Both the position numbers and the translations under genes were made by a program. Shown piece after piece: positions 52,478-63,565 of a stretch of 64,000 nucleotides of DNA. The notes beneath the pieces are model-generated. The model was not told where the DNA came from. It did not search any database and saw only the letters and a list, made by a program, of their open reading frames with translations. Position 1 is the first letter of the stretch. Each line of letters begins with the position of its first letter. The DNA is from a bacterium (lineage in GTDB: Bacteria > SZUA-182 > SZUA-191 > JAJRXT01). The DNA lies in assembly GCA_024276125.1 (NCBI GenBank), contig JAJRXT010000015.1:1-64000 (forward strand), read 5' to 3'.

Positions 52478-52519
52478 TACTACATGTAGTATATTATCGA
52501 TCATTGACCCAAAAGTCAA
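52478..52519 (-). promoter_or_regulatory. Sigma70-like promoter (TTGACT-17-TAATAT) followed by perfect 14-bp palindrome TACTACATGTAGTA
   Basis: Minus strand TTGACT TTTGGGTCAATGATCGA TAATAT, with the palindrome at 52478-52491 overlapping the expected start site. Confidence 0.7.
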
Positions 52520-53122
52520 GAAAAAAATAAGATTAAATGAAAAAAAATAAAGTAATGATAGATGGCGCTTTAGATATAAACTCTTGTCTGTGCCGCTAGA
52601 GAAAGTAGGGTAGGGCTATTTTGTTGATAATATAAAAGTTATTTTGTTTAAATGCGTTAAACATTAAGGTGTCGTTGGGCTTTGATAGTATTTATATCAT
52701 TCCATAGAAGGTAAACATCGTGAGCCGTGAATGGATTGTTTGATGTTATGTTGATAAATTAACAAACTTGCCTGTTTGTCACAAAAGTGTTTAAATAGGT
52801 ATTTATAACAAAGTCATTAGCCTGAAAAGTTTGGGTTAACGGGTTAAGCGTTCTTGTTGTTTTTTTGCATAACAAGAGCAAATAAAATTACTCTTTACTA
52901 TAATGACACAATCGTTGTATGCTAAAATAATAAGTTAGCGTTCTTTGTTGTAAAATAATTTACGACTTGGGAATAAAGCGGGTTGACAATGTTGTTATTA
53001 CAGATAAAATATATCTGGTTGTTAACCAGAACTTTTATAGTATGGTTATGTTGTATAATGGTACAAATGATGATTAAATATTGATAGATGTACAAACTTG
53101 AACAGGGAATACAACAAGGTAA

Positions 53123-55299
53123 ATGAACTATAATGACAGGTTTGAAAAAGAGAATAAAAAAATAATTGAGCTTTGGTTCAATGGTATTTGTAGTTTTTGT
53201 GAAATCGCAAATGAAGAAGAATGCCGCAAGTTTCTATCTAAATATTTTTCTATTATTTTAAATAATCTTATTGAATTTAACCCTAAATCAGTAACTTATT
53301 TAAATAGAAACCTAAGAAACGGTTTTTTTTCTGATTTTAGTTTAGACCAGATATTTAATATTCATTTGAAACTAAAAAAAATACTTATACAAGAGATTAA
53401 ACAACAACCTGCGGAAACACAAATACAACGAAATGCTTGGCTGCTGGTTCTGCTTCAGGAAATAGACAAATACTTCCTAAGAATTTTAGAGCTTTTTAGT
53501 CCTCAATTCGATTTGTTGGTTAAATATTATAAATCCAGATATACACACCTTACCGAAAATATCAGTGAAATTGTATACAGTCTTTCTCCTAGAGGGACGT
53601 TCAATTATATAAGTCCTTCCATTAAAAATATTTTGGGAATCTGTCATGATGAAATAAAAGATATTAATCAATTTATAGAATATATTTTGCCGGAAGACAG
53701 AAAACTTTTTCGTGACAATTTTAAAAAACAAATTAAGCATAAAACGGAATCAAAATTAAACTTACGAATAATAAATCAACCTCAAGATAAACGTCACTAT
53801 TTTTTCAATCACTCTGTGCCCAATTTGGATACATTCGGGAATTTAATCGGTGTTGAGGGGATTTTATTTGATATAACAGAACGCGAGCTGCAACAAAAAG
53901 CGCTGGAATAATCAAAATCCGAACTTGATATTAGAAACAGAATATGCGACGTATTTCTGATGGTGGAAGATGAGAAGATGTATGCCGAGGTGTTAAAAAT
54001 AATATTGGAAGTAATGCACAGCAAGTATGGGGTTTTTGGATATATAGATGAAGCTGAAAATTTGGTATGTGCATCATTTAGCGAAGACATCTGGAATAAA
54101 TGTCAAGTAAATGATAAAACCAATATATTTTCCCGCAAGGCATGGACTGGGATTTGGGGAGACGCCTTAATCAGTAAAAAAACGCTTTTCTCAAATAAAA
54201 AAAGAAAAGTACCCAAAGGACATGTTCCTATAAATAAAGCTATGGCTGTACCTATTGTACATAGAAATAAAACCATCGGCCTTTTGCTTGTTGCCAATAA
54301 AGCTGAAAATTACACTCGTAAAAATAGCAGGCGACTAAAGACTATCGCAAATTTTATAGCGCCGATATTAGATGCCAGATTACAACGCGATAGGCAGCAG
54401 AAAAAATGTAAGCAAGCTGAGACGCTATTTTATAAATTAATGGAAACAGCAAGTCAAGCCGGAGAGGGTATCCTGCTGGTAAGTTACAAGGAAAACCATC
54501 CTCAAGTTATACTTGCTAATGAAGCGGCTTACAAAATTACCGGTTACTCTAAAGAAACCCTGTTTAAAAATATTGATCTAGAAAAATATGTAGCTGCCGA
54601 ATCGCTGCCTTTAGCTGTCGAACTTTATAAAAAGAGCAAAACAGGACTGCAAGAACCGCTGTCCATTGAAATTGCTATACTGCATAAAAACGGTCATAAA
54701 GTCTATCTTGAAATAAAATCCGCTGTAACAACCTATGAAAATCAATCATGCTCAATGATTTTTATGCGGGATGTCAGTGAAAAAAAGAAATTACAAAAAG
54801 AAGTCTCCCAAAAAACAAGAGGTGTCTGCCTGTTTAAAGATATAGCCCAAATAATAAACAAAACCCATAATCAAGATGATATGCTGCATGAAATCTTATG
54901 CGAGGTAAAAGAATTTATGGGGTTAAATCAAATTGGTATTTATTCATTGGACAGCCAAAAAAATAAGCTGTATTTAAAAAAAGAAATCGGATTAAATAAT
55001 GATGTAATTAATTACATAAGGGAAATAGATTTAAAGGATAATCCTCTTTCCGCCTCTGTAGTAGAAAACAAAAAAACAATGACGGCTGTGCTGACAGAGA
55101 CAAAAAAATAAACCCGCAGACCAAAGCCCTGTTTTTATCACAGGGAATAAAGGAGATAATCTGTATTCCTTTAATCGCAAATAATGAAATAATCGGCCTA
55201 ATGTATGCTAACAGCAAAGAAATCGCTTATTTTAATTCATGGGAGCAGGATTTTTTGGGGTTAATCGGCTCTCAGATAGGCCGCGCTATTTCCGAATGA
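53123..55299 (+). pseudogene. PAS/GAF multi-domain sensor-like protein with in-frame TAA (53909-53911) and 1-nt A-run frameshift (~55101-55107)
   Basis: PAS: SEIVYSLSPRGTFNYISPSIKNILG...GNLIGVEGILFDITERELQQKALE*SKSELDIRNRICDVFL; GAF: MHSKYGVFGYIDE...AVPIVHRNKTIGLLLVANK; after +1 shift: KKINPQTKALFLSQGIKEIICIPLIANNEIIGLMYANSKE...GRAISE*. Confidence 0.85.
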
Positions 55300-56428
55300 A
55301 TAAATCAAGTCCGGTAAATGCCAGCGCTTTGGCAGCGCAAAGCATACGCATCTGCGCCTCCTGCGAGCCGGCGGCTTCGGCGAATTCGGATGTATTGATT
55401 GATAAATCAGCGCTACAGACAGCAACCGCCGCATGCAGCGTGGGTATAATTTGACTGACATTACCTATATCGCTTGAACCGATATTCTCTAATTCCGAAG
55501 CCGTATCTTCGGCGACTCCCAAACTTTCCAGATTATTCCTGTATAATTGAGCAAGTCTGTAATCCGGCTTAAAAGGCGCATAGGTTAGTAAAGAGCGCTT
55601 TAATTCAAGATGCGTACCGCTAGCTAGCGCCGCTGCTTTCAGGCAATTTTCTACTCGCTGCACCAATTCTTCCAAATAAACAGCATCCAAAGAGCGAACC
55701 ATAAATTTAGCCGCTGCAAATTCCGGTATGATATTCGGCGTATCGCCGCCGTGGGTGATAATACCGTGAATACGGGCGCTAGAGCGTATCTGCTGGCGCA
55801 AGGCTGAAATATTATTAAAGCCTAAAATTACCCCGTCAAGCGCATTCCTACCCTCATATGGGGCCGCCGCCGCATGAGCAGGCTTACCATAAAAACAAGC
55901 GGTTAGGCTTACCATAGCAAGCGATTGCTTTACAATCTGCGTGGCAGAATCAGGATGAAACATCAGCGCCGCATCTAAATCATTAAATATACCGGCATCA
56001 ACCAGCTTGATCTTGCCCCCGCCGCCTTCCTCTGCCGGCGTTCCTATTACTAATATGCGTCCCCAACTCTCATCAAAAAACTTGGACAGACCGATTGCGG
56101 CGGCAATGCCGGCAGCCGCTATAAGATTATGGCCGCAGGCATGCCCTATTTTGGGCAGGGCGTCATATTCAGCTAAAAAAGCTATAGTTGGCCTGCTGGT
56201 TTTATCCGGTGGATAGGCAGCTATAAAAGCGGTAGGCAGATTAGCTATTCCCAATTGACAGGAAAAACCATATCCGCTTAAAAAATCACACAAAAGCCTG
56301 CTGGCTTTAATTTCCTCAAAGGCAAGCTCCGGCTCTTCGTGAATAGCCCTGCTCAGCTTAGATAAGGCGGGGGACAATTCGTCAATATAAGCTGCTATTT
56401 TTTGTTTTAATAAGGTTGTATTATTCAT
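55286..56428 (-). CDS. M20 family amidohydrolase / peptidase
   Basis: RAIHEEPELAFEEIKAS; GHACGHNLIAAAGIAAA; GTPAEEGGGGKIKLVDAG. Confidence 0.92.
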   Translation of the reverse strand: MNNTTLLKQKIAAYIDELSPALSKLSRAIHEEPELAFEEIKASRLLCDFLSGYGFSCQLGIANLPTAFIAAYPPDKTSRPTIAFLAEYDALPKIGHACGHNLIAAAGIAAAIGLSKFFDESWGRILVIGTPAEEGGGGKIKLVDAGIFNDLDAALMFHPDSATQIVKQSLAMVSLTACFYGKPAHAAAAPYEGRNALDGVILGFNNISALRQQIRSSARIHGIITHGGDTPNIIPEFAAAKFMVRSLDAVYLEELVQRVENCLKAAALASGTHLELKRSLLTYAPFKPDYRLAQLYRNNLESLGVAEDTASELENIGSSDIGNVSQIIPTLHAAVAVCSADLSINTSEFAEAAGSQEAQMRMLCAAKALAFTGLDLFIRK

Positions 56429-56516
56429 TTGTTAATATTAACCAATATTGAGCCTCTTTTATGTTTGGTTTGTCCTCAAGCCAAACTGTTATAAGGCGCC
56501 CGTAATGGGTTTCGGC

Positions 56517-56953
56517 TTAAGAACAAGCCGAAACATCGATTATCTTAAATGGATTCACTATTTTAAGTTTATTTTCTACGATTAAACCATTCTGCATATC
56601 TTTAGAATAAAGAATACCAGCATTTGAATACAATGCACTGGCTGTAATAATACTGTCCCAAAAGGAAAATCTATTTTGTTTGCGTAATTCGGATGCCTTC
56701 AATAAGATGTTCTTGTTTAGCTCTATCACAGGGTATTTCTGGTAAAAGGATGCGATTAGTTCTTGTATCTGCTTTTCTGGAAACCGTACTTTTTTTATGA
56801 GATTAACACAAATCTCGTTAATTATTTGTGTACTAATGGTTATTTCTTTTCTTTTAATAACGGACTTGGCAGTTATAGATTTTTCATAATCTTGAGTTTC
56901 TAAAAAGGCATACAACCAGATATTTGTATCAATAAAACAGTATTTAACGTGAG
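56517..56953 (-). pseudogene. PIN domain (VapC-like) protein without a recognisable start codon
   Basis: Open frame upstream of the listed M reads (V)KYCFIDTNIWLYAFLETQDYEK...FSFWDSIITASALYSNAGILYSKDMQ; expected start position is GTT. Confidence 0.65.
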
Positions 56954-56985
56954 TTCGACATAAAAGTTCTTGATTTTGTTATCTT

Positions 56986-57014
56986 GTAGGGGCGGGTTTC
57001 AAACCCGCCCCTAC
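56986..57014. repeat. 29-bp perfect hairpin GTAGGGGCGGGTTT-C-AAACCCGCCCCTAC
   Basis: Seen directly; the following bases are half of a family A element (to 57060) and a family F-type segment (57069-57102). Confidence 0.85.
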
Positions 57015-57095
57015 TTCCATATGCGGGCAGATTCTTCGGCCTTTGGCCTCAGAATGACAGAACATTTGGTGGAACCGCCTCCGGCTTGTTCCACC

Positions 57096-58058
57096 CTACA
57101 TAATACCAACAGCCTGTTTTACCTTATACATACTAGCCTGCGCAATCTCCTGCGCTCTTTTTGCTCCATCCGCTAGTACCTGTTCGGCATAATCCAGATT
57201 ATTTTCCAGTTCCTGCCTTTTTGTGCGATAGGGGGCAAAATATTCCATTATCTTTTGGAATAATTCCTTTTTTACCTGCCCGTAACCCAATCCTCCCGCT
57301 CTAAATTTTTGCGCCATATCGCTTTTTTCCTGCTTATCAGCAAAAAGAGCATACAGGGCAAATAAATGGCTTTGCTGCGGGTCTTTAGCCTCTTCTACGG
57401 CTTTAGAATCAGTTATAATCCCCATTACCTTTTTTTTAATAATTTTTTCCGCTTCAAACATACCTATTGTATTATTATAGCTTTTACTCATTTTCTGCCC
57501 GTCGACACCGGGCACAACCTCGCATCCTGCAACTGTGAATTCATCGGGAATCTTAAACGCCTTACCGTATATATTGTTAAATTTTATAGCTATATCGCGG
57601 GTTACTTCAATATGTTGCTTTTGATCCTTACCAACCGGTACCAGCTCAGATTGATAGATCAAAATATCGGCCGCCATTAACACCGGATAAGCAAAAATCC
57701 CATGACAAGGCAATAAGCCGCGGGCAATTTTATCCTTATACGAATGACAACGCTCCAGCAGCCCCATCGGGGTGATAGTAGATAGAATCCAGGCAAGCTC
57801 TGTTACCTGCGGCACATCGGACTGCTTAAAAAAAATAGTTTTATCAGGATTAAGCCCCAGCGCCAGATAATCCAGCGCAACGTCTAATACATGCCGCTTA
57901 AGCGCATTTTTATCACGAATACTAGTTAAGGCATGATAATCGGCAATAAAATATATCGCATTATGTTCATTCTGCAATTTTATATGCTGGCGCATAGCGC
58001 CGAAATAATTACCCAAATGCAGTTTTCCCGAAGGTTGAATACCTGACAATACCCGCAT
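57096..58058 (-). CDS. trpS: Tryptophanyl-tRNA synthetase
   Basis: VLSGIQPSGKLHLGNYFGAM; KMSKSYNNTIGMF. Confidence 0.96.
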   Translation of the reverse strand: MRVLSGIQPSGKLHLGNYFGAMRQHIKLQNEHNAIYFIADYHALTSIRDKNALKRHVLDVALDYLALGLNPDKTIFFKQSDVPQVTELAWILSTITPMGLLERCHSYKDKIARGLLPCHGIFAYPVLMAADILIYQSELVPVGKDQKQHIEVTRDIAIKFNNIYGKAFKIPDEFTVAGCEVVPGVDGQKMSKSYNNTIGMFEAEKIIKKKVMGIITDSKAVEEAKDPQQSHLFALYALFADKQEKSDMAQKFRAGGLGYGQVKKELFQKIMEYFAPYRTKRQELENNLDYAEQVLADGAKRAQEIAQASMYKVKQAVGIM

Positions 58059-58693
58059 TATAGAGTCCCTAATAATAGTTTTATAAATAAGTTAATAATT
58101 GGAAAAAAAACAATCTCAAATACATTAGTCATAATAAGCGCCAACAAAATAATAAAACCATACGGTTCTATTTTGGCGTAAGCCGCCGCCTGCTCGTGGG
58201 ATAGCATTCCCATTAGTATTTTACTACCGTCCAACGGAGGAATCGGTATCAGATTAAAAATAGCCAGCGCGATATTAATAGTTACGCTAATCTGCACCAT
58301 AATAAATATAGGCATGAGGATCTTAATTGGTATCAAGCCGGCAATCCCCATACTTTTTATAAGGTGATAGATAAGCGCGCTTACCAGCGCCAAGAATAAA
58401 TTAGAAGTGGGGCCGGCTAATGATACCCACATCATGTCGCGTTTAGGATTACCTAAATTATACGGATTTACCGGCACCGGTTTTGCCCAGCCGATCATGC
58501 GCGTAATAAAAAATACTAGCGTACCTACCAAATCCAAATGCTTTAAGGGATTAAGCGTAAGCCGCCCCGCATCTTTTGCCGTAGGGTCGCCCAATTTGTT
58601 AGCTACCGCGCCATGAGAATATTCATGTACTGTAATCGACAGTAAAATAGGCGGCGCGGCGATAATAATCTGTTGAATAGTATTGCTATCCAT
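58058..58693 (-). CDS. Site-2-protease-like M50 membrane peptidase
   Basis: SITVHEYSHGAVANKLGDPTAKDAGRLTLNPLKHLDLVG. Confidence 0.93.
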   Translation of the reverse strand: MDSNTIQQIIIAAPPILLSITVHEYSHGAVANKLGDPTAKDAGRLTLNPLKHLDLVGTLVFFITRMIGWAKPVPVNPYNLGNPKRDMMWVSLAGPTSNLFLALVSALIYHLIKSMGIAGLIPIKILMPIFIMVQISVTINIALAIFNLIPIPPLDGSKILMGMLSHEQAAAYAKIEPYGFIILLALIMTNVFEIVFFPIINLFIKLLLGTL

Positions 58694-58694
58694 A

Positions 58695-59746
58695 CTAATT
58701 TATAAACCCCGCTACCATATCGCCAATCTCATCGGTCTTAAGGCCGCTTCTAGGAGATAAATCCTTCATCTTACCGCTGCCCAGAGCGCCGGCGATAGCC
58801 TTTTCTACCAAAGCGGCAGCCGTCTTTTCGCCAAGATGATCAAGCATCATTTGCGTTGCGCAAATCGCCGCCAATGGGTTAATTATATTCATACCCGTAT
58901 ACTTTGGCGCAGAACCGTGAATCGGCTCAAACATGGAGACGCCTTCAGGGTTGATATTACCCGAAGCGGCAACTCCCATACCGCCTTGTATCATAGCGCC
59001 CAAATCGGTAATTATATCCCCGAACATATTTTCTACTACAATCACATCAAACCATTCCGGGTTTTTCACCATCCACATACAGGTGGCATCCACAAAGGCG
59101 TATTCTGCGGAAATATTGGAGTATTCTTTAGCTACCTCGGCAAAGGCGCGCCGCCATAGGCCGAAAGCATGCACCAGCACATTAGCCTTATCCACTAGAT
59201 GCAGGGTGTTGTTTTTATTTCTGGTCTTAGTTAATTCAAAGGCATAGCGAATGCAGCGTTCCACTCCTTTGCGGGTACAAACCATCTCTTGTATAGCCAC
59301 CTCATCGGGTGTGCCCACCTTAAAATTTCCGCCTAAACCGGCATACATTCCCTCTGTATTCTCGCGTACCACTACAAAGTCGATCTCTTTGGGGCCTTTA
59401 TCCTTAATCGGCGTCCATACTCCGGGATATAATTTTATAGGACGCAGGTTTATATACTGGTCCAGCCCAAAGCGAATTTTAAGCAGAATACCGCGTTCTA
59501 AAATACCGGGCGCTACGTCTGGATGACCGATTGCCCGAAGGTAGATTGCATCAAAATCCTTGAATTCGCTTAATGCCGATTCCGGTAAAATATCACCTGT
59601 ATTAAGATAACGCTCGCCGCCAAAATCATACTCTTTGGTTTCATATTCAAAACCGGTAATCTCCGCGGCTTTTTTAATACCTTTAAACCCTCGCGGGTTA
59701 CTTCAGGCCCAATACCATCACCGGGTAATACTGCTATTTTATACAC
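58695..59746 (-). pseudogene. leuB: 3-isopropylmalate/isocitrate dehydrogenase family (LeuB), 1-nt frameshift in A-run ~59670-59676
   Basis: GTG start: [25 protein letters not shown] then (shifted) [53 protein letters not shown]...VVRENTEGMYAG. Confidence 0.88.
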
Positions 59747-59884
59747 AAAAACCTCCTTATTTGATTAATCTGTGATTAACTTGACAAAAAAAATTATGTT
59801 GGCTATTATTTAGTTGATTACTATTATAAAGGAAAAATTCATGCCTGTCATTACCGTTTATTGATTTCATATTGATTTCAAAAC

Positions 59885-60373
59885 TTACAGGCTTTTGGTT
59901 ACATAATTAAGCAATCCGCCGCAGGCGATGATTTTCTGCATGAAATCTGGTAGGGGTTGAATGTTATAGGTCTCATTAGTCGTCAGATTTTTTATTATCC
60001 CTTGGGTTACGTTAATTTCCAGCTTATCGCCGGCTTTTATTTTTTCTGCCGCATCAGGTGATTCAATAATAGGCAGACCGATGTTTATAGAATTGCGGAA
60101 AAATATACGCGCAAATGATTTGGCGACTACCGCGCTTACCTTTGCGCCTAATATGCTGATAGGGGCATGTTCGCGGGATGAGCCGCAGCCGAAATTCTTT
60201 CCGGCCACCAGAATATCACCCGGGGCTGCATTGCTTGGAAACTCCTCATCCAAACCGGACATACAATGACTGCCTAATATATCCTTATCTATAGTATTTA
60301 AAAAACGCGCCGGTATAATCTCATCCGTATTTATATCATCTCCATATTTATGGGCTGCTCCGCTTATGTTCAT
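59885..60373 (-). CDS. leuD: 3-isopropylmalate dehydratase small subunit
   Basis: GDDINTDEIIPARFL; GKNFGCGSSREHAPISI. Confidence 0.95.
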   Translation of the reverse strand: MNISGAAHKYGDDINTDEIIPARFLNTIDKDILGSHCMSGLDEEFPSNAAPGDILVAGKNFGCGSSREHAPISILGAKVSAVVAKSFARIFFRNSINIGLPIIESPDAAEKIKAGDKLEINVTQGIIKNLTTNETYNIQPLPDFMQKIIACGGLLNYVTKSL

Positions 60374-60382
60374 GTTGATTCC

Positions 60383-60685
60383 TTATTGTTTTTGTTTATA
60401 AATTTCTTTCCTGTGTCCAATAAAATGAACACTAATAAGCTTTTTTATCTGGTTAATTGAATAAAGAACTCTATAGGTTCCAACCCTAAACTTAAATAAG
60501 CCTTTCAAATTTCCGCTTAGAGTTTTGGGAGTAATGTTTTCAAAGTTATCTCCCAGCCATGCTATCTTTTTTAGGATACGTCTTGCAACCATTTTCTCCA
60601 AACCAGCTAAATCCTCTAATGCTTTTGGCCTTAATTCTACGCTGTATTTCATGAGATTATAGACCAAGTCTTTCGGCTGCTTCAT
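60383..60685 (-). CDS. RelE/ParE family toxin
   Basis: YSVELRPKALEDLAGLEKMVARRILKKIAWLGDNFENITPKTLSGNLKGLFKFRVGTYRVLYSIN. Confidence 0.88.
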   Translation of the reverse strand: MKQPKDLVYNLMKYSVELRPKALEDLAGLEKMVARRILKKIAWLGDNFENITPKTLSGNLKGLFKFRVGTYRVLYSINQIKKLISVHFIGHRKEIYKQKQ

Positions 60686-60866
60686 TTAAGGGGATTCCAG
60701 GAGCGCCTTTTTTGGTCTCTTCCAAGGAACATTTTAATCTATTTTTAAGCTCATCTTTTAATTGAAGTCCCCAGTCCGGATCATTTAAAATGTTCCGCAA
60801 GCGTTCCTCTACAGCTTCGCCCACTATATTTTTTAATTCTTCAATTGATAAATCCTGTACTTTCAT
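60657..60866 (-). CDS. RelB-like antitoxin overlapping the RelE gene
   Basis: MKVQDLSIEELKNIVGEAVEERLRNILNDPDWGLQLKDELKNRL; 29-nt overlap. Confidence 0.75.
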   Translation of the reverse strand: MKVQDLSIEELKNIVGEAVEERLRNILNDPDWGLQLKDELKNRLKCSLEETKKGAPGIPLNEAAERLGL

Positions 60867-61020
60867 TTTTGGTTTACCTCATAACATATTGGAACTAAGC
60901 GAAAGACTTAACGCCTAATCTGATAAATAATCCCGTTTGGTAAATAAAGGCTTCAACTTCCTGCTCCTCTGGCGTTTTCTTCGGTTTTGTATTCTTCTCA
61001 ATGCGGTTGACTTAAGATAG

Positions 61021-61125
61021 CTGTCATTCTGAACGAAGCAAAGCCCTTCACTTTGCTCGAAGATAAACTCCGTGAAGAATCTACTCGCTGTTGCGGGGGG
61101 AGATTCTTCGTCCTCAGAATGACAG
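61021..61125. repeat. Repeat family A copy
   Basis: ctgtcattctgaacgaagcaaagccc...gaagaatctactcgctgttgcggggggagattcttcgtcctcagaatgacag. Confidence 0.85.
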
Positions 61126-61164
61126 CTAAAAAAGGTACTTTTTAAGTACAGAATGTTCTTAAGC

Positions 61165-61296
61165 CGTAGGGTGGATTAAGGGGTATTATTAACATATTTA
61201 CAAGAGTATTAATAGCCGATAAGCCACCCCAAATCCACCGCAATTGCTTGCTGTCAGGTATGGTGGAACCGGGCATAGCCCTTGTTCTACCCTACA
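61165..61296. repeat. Repeat family F copy
   Basis: gtagggtggattaaggggtatt...ccaccccaaatccaccgc...gttctaccctaca. Confidence 0.65.
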
Positions 61297-61305
61297 TCCC
61301 CCACA

Positions 61306-61698
61306 TTACCCCGCAAGTTCAGCTTCAATTTTATATTTTAGCGCTTTTGCTTTATCCAAAGCGTGTTTAATTTCCCTATAAGTCGGACCGCTTACGCCGA
61401 AGAACGGATAGCGGTCAAGTACATAATAACTGCTGACCTCTTTGCACAGCGGACGGAATTGCTCCAGATGCGGGGCATGATGTACCGCTTGATTAAGTAA
61501 TTTTACAAGATCGTGTATCCGCCGCAAGCGCCAGCCCTTAGATAACAAATATGCTTTTAGGTATTTTTCTATACCCTGCTGTAAGTGAAAGCTGGCGCCC
61601 TCAAAATCATCAGCGGCAAGCAGGATCCCTACACGTTTTAAATCTTTAGCGGCTTTAATAAGCCAATCGCCCGGGTAGAATGATTCTCTAGGCGGCAT
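61306..61698 (-). CDS. HEPN domain protein
   Basis: GDWLIKAAKDLKRVGILLAADDFEGASFHLQQGIEKYLKAYLLSKGWRLRRIHDLVKLL. Confidence 0.9.
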   Translation of the reverse strand: MPPRESFYPGDWLIKAAKDLKRVGILLAADDFEGASFHLQQGIEKYLKAYLLSKGWRLRRIHDLVKLLNQAVHHAPHLEQFRPLCKEVSSYYVLDRYPFFGVSGPTYREIKHALDKAKALKYKIEAELAG

Positions 61699-62059
61699 AC
61701 AGTACCTCGCCCTGAGAAAGCGCTTTTGTTAAGAATTGATCCCCGCCGGCTAAGCGTTCTTTTAATTCCGCAGGCGTTACCACTACAGGCGAAAAGGCCG
61801 GATGCGCCGGATCGCGGATATCTACAATATCCCTAACCGTTACCATCCGCTGGATTACCCGCTCATTTGTATCCTTTATAATCAAAAGATCAATATCACT
61901 GTCGGCATCCGGCGTACCATAGGCGTAAGAGCCGTACAGAATAATCTTTTCCGGTTGATATTCTTTTTTAATACGCTCTACCAACCATAGGATAAATTTT
62001 TGCATGCGCTTATTGGCTAGCATAGGGTACTCCATGGGGAAATTGAAATTGGCTGTCAT
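61688..62059 (-). CDS. MNT-type nucleotidyltransferase (true start may be the ATG near 62036)
   Basis: KIILYGSYAYGTPDADSDIDLLIIKDT. Confidence 0.9.
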   Translation of the reverse strand: MTANFNFPMEYPMLANKRMQKFILWLVERIKKEYQPEKIILYGSYAYGTPDADSDIDLLIIKDTNERVIQRMVTVRDIVDIRDPAHPAFSPVVVTPAELKERLAGGDQFLTKALSQGEVLYAA

Positions 62060-62138
62060 TCTGAGGCCGTAGGCCGAAGATTCTCACTCGCATATGTGTG
62101 TAGATTCTTCACTCCGCTTCGTTTCGTTCAGAATGACA
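62052..62138. repeat. Repeat family A copy touching the MNT start
   Basis: gctgtcattctgaggccgtaggccgaagattctcactcgcatatgtgtgtagattcttcactccgcttcgtttcgttcagaatgaca. Confidence 0.85.
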
Positions 62139-62210
62139 AACATAAAACATATCCTTTTTTATCCCTTTCAATTACCACACTCACTTTGTAAGACATCTTT
62201 ACTAACTCCC

Positions 62211-63470
62211 CTATAATGTCTCAGGACTTACAATATTACCGGTCACAGCCGATGCGGCGGCCACGGCAGGGTTACACAGGTAGACTTCGCTTTTTAGATC
62301 GCCCATACGGCCTACAAAGTTGCGGTTAGTAGTAGCCAAACAACGCTCGCCTTCGGCCAGTATTCCCATATAACCGCCCAAGCAAGGCCCGCAAGTCGGG
62401 GTGCTGACCACCGCTTCGGCGTCAATAAATATTTCCAACAATCCTTCGTTCAGGGCTTGTTTATATACAGCTTGCGTTGCCGGAATAACAATTAAGCGTA
62501 CATTTGGATGCGCCTTGCGCCCTTTTATAACCTGTGCCGCTGTTCTCAGATCATTTATACGCCCATTGGTGCATGATCCGATTACCACCTGATCGATTGT
62601 TATATCGGATAACTCACTCACCGGTTTTGCGCCGGAAGGCAGCGGTGGGCAGGCCACCTGCGGCTCTATTTCCGATAGATCGTACTCATAGGTTTTGGCG
62701 TATTAGGCATCCGGGTCGCTTTCATAAAATTTATAAGGCCGCTTGGCGCGCGATAATACATATTGCTCGGTTATATCATCCGGCGCTATAATTCCGTTTT
62801 TACCGCCGGCTTCAATCGCCATATTACATATAGTAAGCCGTTCTTGCATGGACAGGCTGGCAATAGCTTCGCCGGTAAATTCCATAGCCTGATATCTGGC
62901 GCCGTCTACTCCGATTTGACCGATAATGTATAATATAATATCCTTACCGGTTACCCATTTGGATAATTTTCCATTACAGATAAACTTCAAGCTCTCTGGC
63001 ACCTTAAACCAGAGCTTACCGCTTATCATAACGCAGGCCAAATCCGTACTGCCGACGCCGGTGGAAAAAGCGCCCAGCGCTCCATAGGTACAAGTATGCG
63101 AGTCCGCGCCTATTATCAGATCACCCGGCAGCGCCAATCCTTGTTCGGGTAATAGGGCATGTTCAACACCCATGCGGCCTACTTCAAAGTAGTTTTCTAT
63201 ATTATATTTACGGGCAAAATCCCGCAGGACTTTACACTGTCCGGCAGATAGAATATCCTTATTGGGAGCATAGTGATCCGGCACCAAAACCAGCCGCTTT
63301 CGATCGAATACCTCGGCTATTCCCAATTTTTCAAAGGCATCAATGGCAAGTGGCGCTGTAATATCATTACCCAAGGCCAAATCTATGCTGGCTTCAATAA
63401 ATTCCCCCGGGGATACACTTTGTTTTCCGGCATGCGCCGCTAATATTTTTTCTGTAATTGTCATATTCAT
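62211..63470 (-). pseudogene. leuC: 3-isopropylmalate dehydratase large subunit, in-frame TAA at 62703-62705
   Basis: [25 protein letters not shown]...[62 protein letters not shown]; same frame. Confidence 0.92.
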
Positions 63471-63565
63471 TTATCTTATTTTAAGGTTAGTGGTTTGTAT
63501 TGTTTGAACAAACGATATAAAAAAAATAGATTATTCCAAGTAAGTAAAAAGGGCTTGTTGGTCCG

